The notes under the pieces are model-generated. The model had not been told where the DNA came from. It saw only the letters and a program-made list of their open reading frames with translations, and did no database searches. A stretch of DNA of 64,000 nucleotides, from positions 1-64,000 of the IMG/VR virus record IMGVR_UViG_3300017963_000014, one strand, 5' to 3'. This DNA comes from a virus. This document shows, piece by piece, positions 15,457 through 23,287 of the stretch (position 1 is its first letter; the number at the start of each line of letters is the position of its first letter). Both the position numbers and the translations under genes were made by a program.

Positions 15457-16935
15457 CTAACTCTGAACGTAGACCAGCTCGCGGCGCGCGCGGGTAATCG
15501 CGACGTAGAGGCAGTTCGACTCCTGCCCGCCCTCCCGGAAGGAGTCCCAGAGCAGGAAGACCCGGTCGCGCTCGAGCCCCTTCGCGCGGTGCGCGGTCGA
15601 GAGCGTCACCCGCGAGTCGTCGTCGACGTCGGAGAAGAGCTCCTCGAGCCGCGCCCGGAGGTCCGGGAGGGTCGAGGCGACGTCGAGGAGCGCGCGGAGG
15701 CAGGCGCAGCGGTCGGAGAGGAGCTCGAAGAGCCCCTCGTCCGCGTCCTTCTCCTCGAGCTTCCGCCGCTCGTCCGCCTCGTACGACTCGAGCCAGCCGA
15801 CGAGGGCCGCGGTCGTCGCGACCCCGTCCCGCTCCTCCGCCTTCCGGAGGACCCCGAGGAGCTGCCCGAGGACGTCCCGGCCCTGGATAGCGGCGGGGAC
15901 CCGGTCCTTCAGGAGCTCGAGGCAGATCGGGAGCAGGGGCGCGTTCGAGCGGCAGAGGACGAAGTCGCCGGGCTCGACCTCCGCGAGGAGCTTCCCCACG
16001 GCGACCGCGCGGACGGTCCCCGGCTCGTTCCCCGCGGCCGCCTCGTAGTCCGGGACAATCCGCTTCGCCTCCGAGACGATCGAAGTCGCGCAGCGGTAGG
16101 TCCGGGGGAGCGGGAGCGTGACGGCGCCGAGGTCGCGGATCATCCTGGTCAGGAAGTCGGAGTCGGCGGCGCGCCAGCCGTAGATCGCCTGCCGGTCGTC
16201 CCCGACCGCGACGAGCCGCCCGCCGGCCTTCACGGAGTTCCGCGCGAGCTCGAGCTGCGCGGGGTTCATGTCCTGCGCCTCGTCGACGACGACGAGGTCG
16301 TGCTTCCAGGGAGAGAGCCCGAAGAAGTGCGGGAACCAGAGCTGGTCGTCGAAGTCGACGCTCGAGCGGTCGTCGGCGGAGAGCTCCATCGCGCGGGAGG
16401 CGAGCCGCGCGAGCGCCGCGAGTTCGCCCGCCTCGTCCGCGACCGCGTAGCGGTTCGCGAGCTCCTCGATCCCGCGGAGGTCCTTCGGGTCCGTTAGCGT
16501 AATCTTCGCGAGCGTCGCGAGCCGCCGGACCTTCCCCTCGGGGGAGATCACCTCGAGCGCGACCGCGGGGAGCGCCACGCACGCCGCCTTCGCCGCCTTC
16601 TTCCCCTTCTCGGGGTCGACCTCGACGCCCTTCCCCCAGGCCTTCCGGACGGTCGCGAGGCCGACGGAGTTCAGGGTCTTCGCGGAGGCGGTCCGCCAGT
16701 CGAGGCCGGCGGCGCCGATCTTGTTCTGGAGGTCCTTCGCGTTCTTCACGTTGAACGCGCAGGTAAGCGTCCGGTTCCGGGGGTTCCGCCGGGCGTAGCG
16801 GATCACGGCCTCGACCATCGTCGTCGTCTTCCCCGTCCCCGCGCGCGCGAGGACGACGAGGTCGCGCCCGCCCTCGTGGATCCGCTCGACCGCGTCGAAG
16901 ATCGCCTCCTGGTACTCGCTCCAGTTCATCGTCAT
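15457..16935 (-). CDS. UvrD/Rep-like superfamily 1 DNA helicase
   Basis: The protein has SF1A motifs: a Q-like helix WSEYQEAIFDAV, Walker A LARAGTGKTTT, motif II VVVDEAQDMNPAQ, motif III GDDRQAIYGWRAAD, and near the C-terminus STAHRAKGLERDRVFLLW and NCLYVAITRARRELVYV. It should unwind DNA 3' to 5' in replication or repair. I place the start at the ATG 16935 because GGAAAGGAGC lies eight bases before it, giving 492 residues. The frame is also open to an ATG at 17040, which would add 35 residues. That ATG would sit at the predicted transcription start, so a leaderless longer form is possible. Confidence 0.9.
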   Translation of the reverse strand: MTMNWSEYQEAIFDAVERIHEGGRDLVVLARAGTGKTTTMVEAVIRYARRNPRNRTLTCAFNVKNAKDLQNKIGAAGLDWRTASAKTLNSVGLATVRKAWGKGVEVDPEKGKKAAKAACVALPAVALEVISPEGKVRRLATLAKITLTDPKDLRGIEELANRYAVADEAGELAALARLASRAMELSADDRSSVDFDDQLWFPHFFGLSPWKHDLVVVDEAQDMNPAQLELARNSVKAGGRLVAVGDDRQAIYGWRAADSDFLTRMIRDLGAVTLPLPRTYRCATSIVSEAKRIVPDYEAAAGNEPGTVRAVAVGKLLAEVEPGDFVLCRSNAPLLPICLELLKDRVPAAIQGRDVLGQLLGVLRKAEERDGVATTAALVGWLESYEADERRKLEEKDADEGLFELLSDRCACLRALLDVASTLPDLRARLEELFSDVDDDSRVTLSTAHRAKGLERDRVFLLWDSFREGGQESNCLYVAITRARRELVYVQS

Positions 16936-17046
16936 CGTTCGGCTCCTTTCCGGGACTCCGAAGGGTTCTCTATCCTCTTTAATCTGTTCTAATATCCTCC
17001 TCGCCCTCGCTATCCGCTCCGCCTTACTGAGCTTATCCATATTCTT

Positions 17047-17083
17047 ATCTTATCAGATAGAAAGTATCTGTCTAGGGGTAAAA
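17047..17083 (-). promoter_or_regulatory. Promoter with palindromic operator, copy 2
   Basis: The 37 bases are identical to 15377-15413 and again lie upstream of a gene, here the helicase. TAGACA and TAAGAT are 16 bases apart with the CAGATA/TATCTG palindrome (17054-17070) between. The predicted start falls at or near the ATG at 17038-17040. Upstream of it, the sequence to 17122 contains CCGTACAGAAACTTTCTATCC, which partly resembles half of the palindrome. Confidence 0.6.
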
Positions 17084-17122
17084 CGCCCCTCCGTACAGAA
17101 ACTTTCTATCCAAGATGAGCAG

Positions 17123-17716
17123 CTAGCCGTAGACGCGGCGAAGCGCGGCACGGTCGCGGGCGGAGAGCCGGCCCGAGCGCTGCTCGGAGGCGACGGGGAA
17201 CATCACGGAGCCGCGCTCCCCGTCGTCGTCGAGCCCGAGCGCGTGCCCGAGCTCGTGGAGGACGACGCGCTCGAGGAGCGGCGTCCCCGGCGCGATCGAG
17301 ACCGTCGCCGAGAGGATCCGGCCGGTCCGGAGGTCGTACCGGTGCTCCGTCGTACCGCCCGCCCCGAGCCCGGGGTCCCGCGGACGGACGTAGACGAGTG
17401 CGGCGGTCGCGCCGACCGGCTCGCGGTCGAGCCGCCAATCTAGGGGAGGGGAGAGCGCCTCGCGCCCGACGGCGTCGTTTAGCTCCGCGCGCGCCGACTC
17501 GAGCGCGGGGTAGACCTCGCCCGGTAGGTCGGGCGAGACGAAGAGGTCGAGGGGGAGGAACGCGCGGTCCCAGCGGAGCTCGACGCCGCCGCGCCGGAGG
17601 AACCCGGGGTCGCCCGGGCGGCGAACGAGGGCGTAGACGAGCCCGGCGAGGGCGGCGAGGAGGATCGCCGCGCCGGCGGCGGTCGTCCAGGGGTTCGCGG
17701 CGAGGAAGGCTAGCAC
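17123..17716 (-). CDS. Membrane-anchored zinc metalloprotease (matrixin/snapalysin-like)
   Basis: The 197-residue protein has one membrane segment (about 11-32) followed by RR, so the rest probably faces outside the cytoplasm. The zinc motif is HELGHALGLDD (H154, E155, H158, D164) with a Met-turn SVMF (M172). The third metal ligand would be aspartate, not the histidine of matrixins, as in snapalysins (family M7). Such proteases are rare in phages. It could cleave host envelope or surface proteins, aid lysis or act on a competing phage. It overlaps the small helix-turn-helix gene by seven bases. Confidence 0.75.
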   Translation of the reverse strand: MLAFLAANPWTTAAGAAILLAALAGLVYALVRRPGDPGFLRRGGVELRWDRAFLPLDLFVSPDLPGEVYPALESARAELNDAVGREALSPPLDWRLDREPVGATAALVYVRPRDPGLGAGGTTEHRYDLRTGRILSATVSIAPGTPLLERVVLHELGHALGLDDDGERGSVMFPVASEQRSGRLSARDRAALRRVYG

Positions 17717-17943
17717 GCGGCCCCCTCTAGGAAGCGCCGCGCCTCCTCGACGTGGACGAGCCAGCCCCGGCGCCCCTCCGGCCGGTGCGCCCGGAGCGCG
17801 CCGGTCCGGACGGCGTAGAGCGCGCCCGCGCGGGTCACCCCGCGGAGCTCCGCGACCTCCGGGAGCGGGAGGAACGTCCGCCGGGGGCGTCGCTCCGCTC
17901 GGGACGGCGGGTCGGAGTCCGAGGACGGGATCGAGATAGGCAT
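17710..17943 (-). CDS. Small MerR/excisionase-like helix-turn-helix protein
   Basis: The 77-residue protein has a disordered Ser/Pro/Arg N-terminus and then TFLPLPEVAELRGVTRAGALYAV, a winged HTH of the excisionase (HTH_17) type, with RRGWLVHVEEARRFLE as the wing and last helix. It may be an excisionase for the serine recombinase or a local repressor acting on the palindromic promoters. It overlaps the protease gene by seven bases and follows the primase. Confidence 0.65.
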   Translation of the reverse strand: MPISIPSSDSDPPSRAERRPRRTFLPLPEVAELRGVTRAGALYAVRTGALRAHRPEGRRGWLVHVEEARRFLEGAAC

Positions 17944-17965
17944 CCGCGGGGGCCTCCTCCGGCCC

Positions 17966-19132
17966 CTAGGCCCGCCTACGGGCGCCCCGGAGCCGGAGAC
18001 GGGCGCGGGGGCGCTCGAGCTCTCCCGGGGCGCGGAGGGCGGCTAGGAGCGCCTCCTCCGGCGCGTCCCCGGGGTCGGTCCCGCGGGGCATCGGCCGGAA
18101 CTCGGCCCGGGTCGAGGCCCCGAGGGCGCCGCGGACGGACTCGAAGAGGGTAGCGCCGCCGGCGTCGCCGTCCGCTAGGTGGATGACGCCCGGCGCCCCC
18201 CGGATCCTCGCGGCCTGCCGCGGGTAGAGCCGCGCCCCGAGGACCGCGACGACGTTCCCGAAGGGGACGTCCGAGACCCCGGGGTTCCGGAGGAGGAGCG
18301 CGCGGACCCGCTCGGCGTCGAGGATCCCCTCGACGAGCGCGACCGGGCGGTCGAGGTCGAGGGGGTCGGGGGCCCAGAGGAGGCCGGCGTCCCGCGGTCC
18401 GGCGACGCCGGGGCAGTAGCGGCCCTTCTCGCGGGAGGGGACGCGGAAGATCGAGCGGACGAACCAGTTCGCGGGCTCGCCGTCCTCGCCCGCGATAGGA
18501 AAGATAATTCCGGGTGCGGTTCTCTTTAGGGTTCGGCCGAAGCGGTCGCTAGCTCGGAGGCTCCGGACGGCGCGGACCCCGAGCTCGAGCGCCCGCGCGA
18601 GCGGGAGCCCGCGACGCTCGGCGAACTCCCGGAACTCCGGGGGCGCGTCCGCGAGCGGGGCGGAGGGGGGCCAGGCGAGGGGGAGGAACTCCGGCCTCGC
18701 GAGGACCGCCTCGCGCCGGCGGAGGACCGCCTCGCCCGCGCGGTCGGCGTCGATCGCCTCCTCGTCGAGGTACTCCCGGCGGAGGAACCGGGCGGCGTCC
18801 CGCCGCTCCTCGGAAGTCGGGGGGCGGTCCCAGGCGTCCGAGCGGACGCGGGCGACGAGGTCGAGGAAGTCGAGCCCGCGGAGCCCGGCCTCGCCGGGGT
18901 GGCTCCAGCAGTTGAAGCGCCCGAGGAGCGAGCCCCCGTCCCGCGCCGGGACGTCCTCGACGCAGACGTGGAAGCTCGGGTTCGCGTCGACGTGCGCGGG
19001 GTCGGGGCACGGGCAGTAGGCGTCCGACCCGACGCGATCGACGACCTCGAGCCCGAGGTCCTCGAGGACCTCCTCGAGGTCGAGCCGCCGGAGGAGGCGC
19101 TGCGTCCGCTCGAGTTCCCGCTTCCGGCCCAC
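17966..19132 (-). CDS. DnaG-type DNA primase
   Basis: The 388-residue protein has a zinc-binding region with C40, C42, H47, C75 and H78 (CHC2-like, with unusual spacing and an inserted loop). A Toprim domain follows, with PVALVEGILDAERVRAL and, later, HLADGDAGGATLFE (D321, D323). It ends in a basic tail. It should make RNA primers for the DnaB-type helicase encoded nearby. A standard DnaG is about 580 residues, so the helicase-interaction domain is short or missing, as is common in phage primases. Confidence 0.88.
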   Translation of the reverse strand: MGRKRELERTQRLLRRLDLEEVLEDLGLEVVDRVGSDAYCPCPDPAHVDANPSFHVCVEDVPARDGGSLLGRFNCWSHPGEAGLRGLDFLDLVARVRSDAWDRPPTSEERRDAARFLRREYLDEEAIDADRAGEAVLRRREAVLARPEFLPLAWPPSAPLADAPPEFREFAERRGLPLARALELGVRAVRSLRASDRFGRTLKRTAPGIIFPIAGEDGEPANWFVRSIFRVPSREKGRYCPGVAGPRDAGLLWAPDPLDLDRPVALVEGILDAERVRALLLRNPGVSDVPFGNVVAVLGARLYPRQAARIRGAPGVIHLADGDAGGATLFESVRGALGASTRAEFRPMPRGTDPGDAPEEALLAALRAPGELERPRARLRLRGARRRA

Positions 19133-19135
19133 GGG

Positions 19136-19399
19136 CTAGGGGTCCTCGCTCGGACCGAGCCCCCGGCGGGCGCGGAGCTTAAGCTCGTCACGAAAAGCAG
19201 ATAGAACCGTAGACGCGCTCCGCTCAGATACCCTCTTAGCCCGCTCGAAGTAGGGCCCCGGGTCGATCCGGAGGGAGTGAAACTCGGCGACGATAGAATC
19301 GAACGCTAAACGCCGCTTATCGAGACTGGAGAGGCAGACGGGCATCGCGTTTAAGCAGTCGCGGAGAATTCCTAGATTTAAAGATCCGATTTTCCCCAT
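19136..19399 (-). CDS. Hypothetical protein
   Basis: This 87-residue protein lies between primase and helicase genes and overlaps the helicase stop by one base. Its codon use is more A+T-rich than the neighbours (LNLGILRDCLNAMPVCLSSLD). No family is recognised. It may be a primase-helicase linker or a recent addition. Confidence 0.6.
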   Translation of the reverse strand: MGKIGSLNLGILRDCLNAMPVCLSSLDKRRLAFDSIVAEFHSLRIDPGPYFERAKRVSERSASTVLSAFRDELKLRARRGLGPSEDP

Positions 19400-20748
19400 T
19401 AGTCAGTCCGCTTCTCGAAGGTCGTCGACTCCTTCCCGATCCGGCAGACCTCGGGGTAGAACTCGAAGCCGACGACAACCTTCTGCGGCCCCCTCCGCTG
19501 CTTCGCGATCTCGACCTCGAGGATATCGTCCTCGGCCGCCTCCGGGTCGTAGTACTTCTCGCGGTGAATCAGGAGTACGAGGTCCGCGACCTCCTCGTAG
19601 CCGCCGGAGTTCTTCAGCTCGTGGAGCTGCGGCCGGAGGTTCGTCGACTTCTTCCCGATCCGCTTGTCGAGCCTCCGGATCTGGTGAACGACGACCGCGC
19701 AGAACTTCCGCCGCTTCGCGAGCTTCTTCAGGCGGCGGAGCGAGTCCGTAACGAGCGAGGGCTTCAGCTCGCCCTTCAGGAGGTACTCGTATATATCGAG
19801 AATTACTAGGTCGTAGCTCTCCTCCTCGACCCGGGCCTCGAGGTCGTCGAGCGAGTCGAGCTCGTCGTCGAAGGAGATGCACTCGTCGTCGAGGATCAGC
19901 TTCGCCGCCTTCTCGATCTTAAAGAGTTCCTCCTCCGTGAGCTGGTCCGGGGTCTTGATCAGCCGCTCCGCCTCGAGCTCGAGGTTCGCGCAGACCATCT
20001 GCTCGACGACCGAGTCCGTCCCCGCCTCGATCGGGGCGGAGAGGACCCGACGCTTCCTCCGGGACTGCCGGCGGGTAAGTACCGAACACAACGTACTTTT
20101 TCCCATACCGGGCCGACCGGCGAGGACGACGACGTCCCCCGGGCGGAGCCCGCGGTAGAGGTGCCGGTCGAGCGGCGTGAAGCCCGTCTCCCGGAAGTTC
20201 TCGGCGCGGTTCCGCGCGACGTCCTCGAGCCCCGCGAACCACTCCCGCCGGAGGCTCTCCCCGCGGCGGAGGCGGGCGTCCCTCCGTCCCTCCCGGAGCT
20301 TCCGGAGGACGCCGAGGGCGGAGGCCTCGGTCTCCGCGAGGTCCGCGTGCGGGTCCTCGAGGTTCGCGTAGAGCTCGGCGAAGTCGTCGGCGGTCCCCGC
20401 CTTCCGCGCGGCCCGGCGGACGAGCCCGAGGTGGAGCGCGAAGTTCCGCTCCGGGAGCGCGGCGAAGTTCCGCTCGAGGTCCGCGAGCCACTTCAGGGGG
20501 AGCTCGCCGTCCGAGAGCTGCGCCGCCGTGTCCCGCGCGTACGCCCCGCCGTCCGCGCGGATCCTCCGGAAGACCTCGACCGCCTTCCGGTTCCGGGGCG
20601 AGACGAACTCCTCCGGCCGGAGGCGGGGGAGCTCGCGGCGCCAGGTTTCGGGGTCGTTCGCGAGGGCGCCGAGGACGATAAGCTCGTTCTCGACGTCGAC
20701 GTCGAGCGAGAGCTCGGAGTTCCCGCGGGGTTTCCTCTCGTCGCTCAT
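19399..20748 (-). CDS. dnaB: DnaB-type replicative DNA helicase
   Basis: The 449-residue protein has the N-terminal helical domain (VENELIVLGALANDPETW, FVSPRNRKAVEVF), a linker, and a RecA-fold core with TGFTPLDRHLYRGLRPGDVVVLAG, Walker A GRPGMGKS (211-218), LVILDIYEYLL as Walker B, VVVHQIRRLDKR and LHELKNSGGYEEVADLVLLIHRE. These are all DnaB signatures. It forms the hexameric fork helicase. The next upstream gene is a DnaC-like loader overlapping by four bases, and primase lies two genes downstream. Confidence 0.93.
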   Translation of the reverse strand: MSDERKPRGNSELSLDVDVENELIVLGALANDPETWRRELPRLRPEEFVSPRNRKAVEVFRRIRADGGAYARDTAAQLSDGELPLKWLADLERNFAALPERNFALHLGLVRRAARKAGTADDFAELYANLEDPHADLAETEASALGVLRKLREGRRDARLRRGESLRREWFAGLEDVARNRAENFRETGFTPLDRHLYRGLRPGDVVVLAGRPGMGKSTLCSVLTRRQSRRKRRVLSAPIEAGTDSVVEQMVCANLELEAERLIKTPDQLTEEELFKIEKAAKLILDDECISFDDELDSLDDLEARVEEESYDLVILDIYEYLLKGELKPSLVTDSLRRLKKLAKRRKFCAVVVHQIRRLDKRIGKKSTNLRPQLHELKNSGGYEEVADLVLLIHREKYYDPEAAEDDILEVEIAKQRRGPQKVVVGFEFYPEVCRIGKESTTFEKRTD

Positions 20749-21380
20749 CTAGACCCCCGGAAGCTCGGGGCGGAGAAGACGATCGACTCGAACTCGTTCA
20801 GGAGGTCGCGGAAGCGCTCGGAGAGCCCGTCGTCGGAGTTGAGCGTGAGGATCGTCGGCGCCTCGAGCGCGAGCCGCCGCTCGATCGTCCGCTCGACGTA
20901 GTGCTCCTCCCCCCGGAACCCCTCGACCCGCGCGACGTCGTCGAGGACGAGGAGCGACGAGGTCTCGAGCCGCTCGCGGAGCGCCTCGCGCCGGTCCTCC
21001 TCCTCGTCGTCGCCCCTGCCGTAGAGCGCGCGGAAGCGGAGGTCGACGAGGTCGGACGCGGGGAGGAAGAGCGGGGCGGTCCGGAGGAAGACCGAGGGAA
21101 TCGAGGCGTAGTACTCGCGGAGTAGCCAGACGGCGGAGCGGGTCTTCCCGCTCCCGATCGAGCCCCGGAGCGCGAGGAGGACCGGCTCCTCCGCCGCGAC
21201 GAGTCGGTCGCGGGCGCGCTCGAGCTTCCGGAGCAGCCCGCGGTAGGCGTCCCGCTCCTTCGAGTCTCGGGGGAGGCTCATATCCGCGAGGTCGAGCCGC
21301 GCGAACTTCCGCGGCGCGTTCGTTCGGCGGACGAGGAGGCGGAGCCACTCGGGGGAGCCCCTCTCGGGTCGACGGTTCAA
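20745..21380 (-). CDS. DnaC-like AAA+ helicase loader
   Basis: The 211-residue protein has Walker A RGSIGSGKTRSAVWLL (72-87), a Walker B SLLVLDDVARVEG and a sensor-like strand APTILTLNSDD, followed by a short C-terminal helix. This is the AAA+ core of DnaC/DnaI loaders. It should place the DnaB ring on origin DNA. It sits between the helicase and initiator genes with four-base overlaps on each side. Confidence 0.85.
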   Translation of the reverse strand: MNRRPERGSPEWLRLLVRRTNAPRKFARLDLADMSLPRDSKERDAYRGLLRKLERARDRLVAAEEPVLLALRGSIGSGKTRSAVWLLREYYASIPSVFLRTAPLFLPASDLVDLRFRALYGRGDDEEEDRREALRERLETSSLLVLDDVARVEGFRGEEHYVERTIERRLALEAPTILTLNSDDGLSERFRDLLNEFESIVFSAPSFRGSR

Positions 21381-22546
21381 ATTATTCCCTCTTTCCTCCA
21401 GCGCTCGGTCTGCTTCCGCGACTCCTCCCGCCAGTAGGCGAGGTCCGCTCCGCGCTCGTCGTTAATCTCCCGGGGCGAGCGCTTACGCCCGCTCCCGGGG
21501 GTTCTATCCAGGGATGCGAGGACGCCGCCGTTGTACGGCGAACCGAAGAAGTACGCGAAGGCGACGGGCTTCCCCCGCGCCGGCGCGGTCGAGAGGACCT
21601 TATCGACGGCGGAGCGCCAGCGCTCTACGGATCCCTCGAGCTGCCGGTCTACGTACGCGCGGACGCCGTGAACCGCCCTCGACCCGTAGTTCCCCGAGCC
21701 GAAGGTCCCGCCGACGAAGTCGGGGTCCTCCCTCCCGAGGACCTCGCGGAAGCGGACGACCCAGTAGCCGACGAGGTCGGCGTTCCGCCAGGAGGCGTCG
21801 GAGTCCCTAGAGCGCCAGGCGAGGTACTCGGGGCGCTCGCTCGGGGTCTCCGCGTACTCCTCCCCCGATCCCGGTTTCGGGATCCTTCTCTTTCGCGGGG
21901 CGCCTTCCTTCTGAGTCGAGGCGGAAGCCGTCCCCCTCTTTCGCGAGGCGCTACCGTCGTCCTCGTAGGGTTCTTCGCCGGCGTCTGCCTCCGGGTCGAC
22001 GTCCCCCGGTTCCTCGAGCGCCGGCGGAGTCGGCGCCCGATCTCTACGGGTACTCTCTTCTACTACTCTCTTAGTGGTATCACCTCGATACCTATCACCT
22101 GTATCACCACGATACCGATCACCGGTATCGCCACGATACCTATCTGGACCGTCTTCCTCCTTTCCGTTTGCTAATACAGAATCTTTCTGTACAGCTTTCT
22201 GTACACGGGTAAGGAGAAGACTCTCCCCCTCCGCGGCGAGCCACTCGGGCCAGAGCGGGCGGTACTCGGTTAGCTTCCTCCCGCCGTCCCGGCGAATACG
22301 CACCTCGAGGAGTCCCTCGCGCTCGAGTTCCCGAACGACCCGGGGGAGGTTTCGACGGTCGATCCCTGAGATCTTCGAGAGTAGTCGGCTCGAGAGATGT
22401 CGGGTTCGGTCGCTTCGGAGGTAGGTGAAGATCCGGGTCCAGACGATCTTCGAGGCGACTCCGACCCGCTTGGTATCCGCGAGGGGTATCGGGTACTTCA
22501 AGAAGAGGTAATCGTCGGGCGAGTGCGGCGACTCAGTCCTCGACAT
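21377..22546 (-). CDS. Replication initiator with winged-helix domain and internal iterons
   Basis: The 389-residue protein has an N-terminal winged helix (about 20-110: KIVWTRIFTYL, SGIDRRNLPRVVRELEREGLLEVR, LWPEWLAAEG). A charged linker contains a threefold repeat of GDRYRGDT-type units (about 130-160), and a C-terminal region after 240 (WRNADLVGYWVVRFREVL) resembles phage initiators that contact a helicase loader. The repeat is encoded by the 24-bp iterons at 22076-22147. The order initiator, loader, helicase and the internal repeats parallel lambda O. The N-terminal domain is related to the two next small genes. Confidence 0.8.
   Translation of the reverse strand: MSRTESPHSPDDYLFLKYPIPLADTKRVGVASKIVWTRIFTYLRSDRTRHLSSRLLSKISGIDRRNLPRVVRELEREGLLEVRIRRDGGRKLTEYRPLWPEWLAAEGESLLLTRVQKAVQKDSVLANGKEEDGPDRYRGDTGDRYRGDTGDRYRGDTTKRVVEESTRRDRAPTPPALEEPGDVDPEADAGEEPYEDDGSASRKRGTASASTQKEGAPRKRRIPKPGSGEEYAETPSERPEYLAWRSRDSDASWRNADLVGYWVVRFREVLGREDPDFVGGTFGSGNYGSRAVHGVRAYVDRQLEGSVERWRSAVDKVLSTAPARGKPVAFAYFFGSPYNGGVLASLDRTPGSGRKRSPREINDERGADLAYWREESRKQTERWRKEGII
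22076..22205. other. Candidate replication origin: iterons plus A+T-richer stretch
   Basis: Three 24-bp repeats lie head to tail at 22076-22099, 22100-22123 and 22124-22147. Each holds a GGTATC/GATACC-type inverted repeat with a five-base gap. They are followed by an A+T-richer stretch with two copies of CTTTCTGTACA (22183-22193 and 22195-22205). All lie inside the initiator gene, as in lambda. The gene's own winged helix is the likely binder. Confidence 0.65.
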
Positions 22547-22886
22547 AGAGCACCTCCTCCCGGAGAAAGCGCTTCCCCTCCTCAGCGATCCAGTCGGGCC
22601 AGAGGAGGCGGTACTCGACGATACCCGCGGTCTCGGTCTCCCCGACCTCGAGGAGACTCAACTCCCGGAGCTCCCCGATAGCCTCCTCGACCTCCGCTCG
22701 CTCGAGCCCGAGAGTCTCCTCTAGGTACCTCGCCGGGAGGGGTTCCTCGTCGCTCGGGTAGAGGAGGCGCGTGTGGATCGCGGACCAGACCTTCGAGGCA
22801 TTCCTTCCGACGCGCTCGCTCGTCGCGAGCGGGAGCGGGACCTCTAGGTGCTGGTAATCGACGGCGGCGGCGCTACGCGGTGGCAT
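22533..22886 (-). CDS. Small winged-helix protein, paralogue of the initiator N-terminus
   Basis: This 117-residue protein is a winged helix alone: LPLATSERVGRNASKVWSAI, then LGLERAEVEEAIGELRELSLL and RLLWPDWIAEEGKRFL. The three blocks match residues 16-110 of the initiator (IPLADTKRVGVASKIVWTRI, LWPEWLAAEGESLL). It probably binds DNA near the origin or tunes initiator expression. It overlaps both neighbouring genes by 14 bases. Confidence 0.75.
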   Translation of the reverse strand: MPPRSAAAVDYQHLEVPLPLATSERVGRNASKVWSAIHTRLLYPSDEEPLPARYLEETLGLERAEVEEAIGELRELSLLEVGETETAGIVEYRLLWPDWIAEEGKRFLREEVLYVED

Positions 22887-23214
22887 CCTCGACCTCCGTC
22901 TCCGAGACCGCCCGGAGGGCGGCGAGGACGCGCTCGCGGGTACCGGGGGCGAGCCAGTCGGGGAAGAGCGGCTCGAGGTCGACGAGGCGCCCGGAGCGGC
23001 GCCTACGAAGGGCGAGGAGTCCCTCGGCCTCGAGGCGGCGGGAGAGTTTGCAGGCCTGCGAGGCGGGCATCCCCGCGCGGCGCCCGACCTCGGAGAGGGT
23101 CAGCGCGACCTCGGGGTCGCGGTACTTCGCCTCGAGCGCGACGCCCCAGAGGATGGCCGGGCTCCGGCGGACTCGTTCGAGGATATCGAGCGGTATCGAG
23201 ACGACGGTAGGCAT
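22873..23214 (-). CDS. Third winged-helix paralogue, possible early regulator
   Basis: I choose the ATG at 23214 because GGGAGG lies ten bases before it. A GTG at 23223 would leave no spacing. The 113-residue protein again shows SIPLDILERVRRSPAILWG, a LSEVGRRAGMPASQACKLSRRLEAEGLL helix-turn-helix and LEPLFPDWLAPG. It is the first gene after the control region and so may bind its repeats. It has diverged more than the second copy. Confidence 0.75.
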   Translation of the reverse strand: MPTVVSIPLDILERVRRSPAILWGVALEAKYRDPEVALTLSEVGRRAGMPASQACKLSRRLEAEGLLALRRRRSGRLVDLEPLFPDWLAPGTRERVLAALRAVSETEVEDATA

Positions 23215-23252
23215 CTTTCTCACTCCTCCCTACAGTTGAATACTTTAGCCCT

Positions 23253-23281
23253 TTTACCCCGAGGTACTACCTTACTAATAG
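23253..23281 (+). promoter_or_regulatory. Candidate rightward promoter of the small RNA
   Basis: TTTACC (23253-23258) and TAATAG (23276-23281) are 17 bases apart. The block CTTTTACCCC at its left also begins the 37-bp promoter elements at 15377 and 17047 when those are read in their own direction. The -10 box is weak, so this promoter is supported mainly by the strong terminator downstream. Confidence 0.45.
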
Positions 23282-23287
23282 TGAAAT

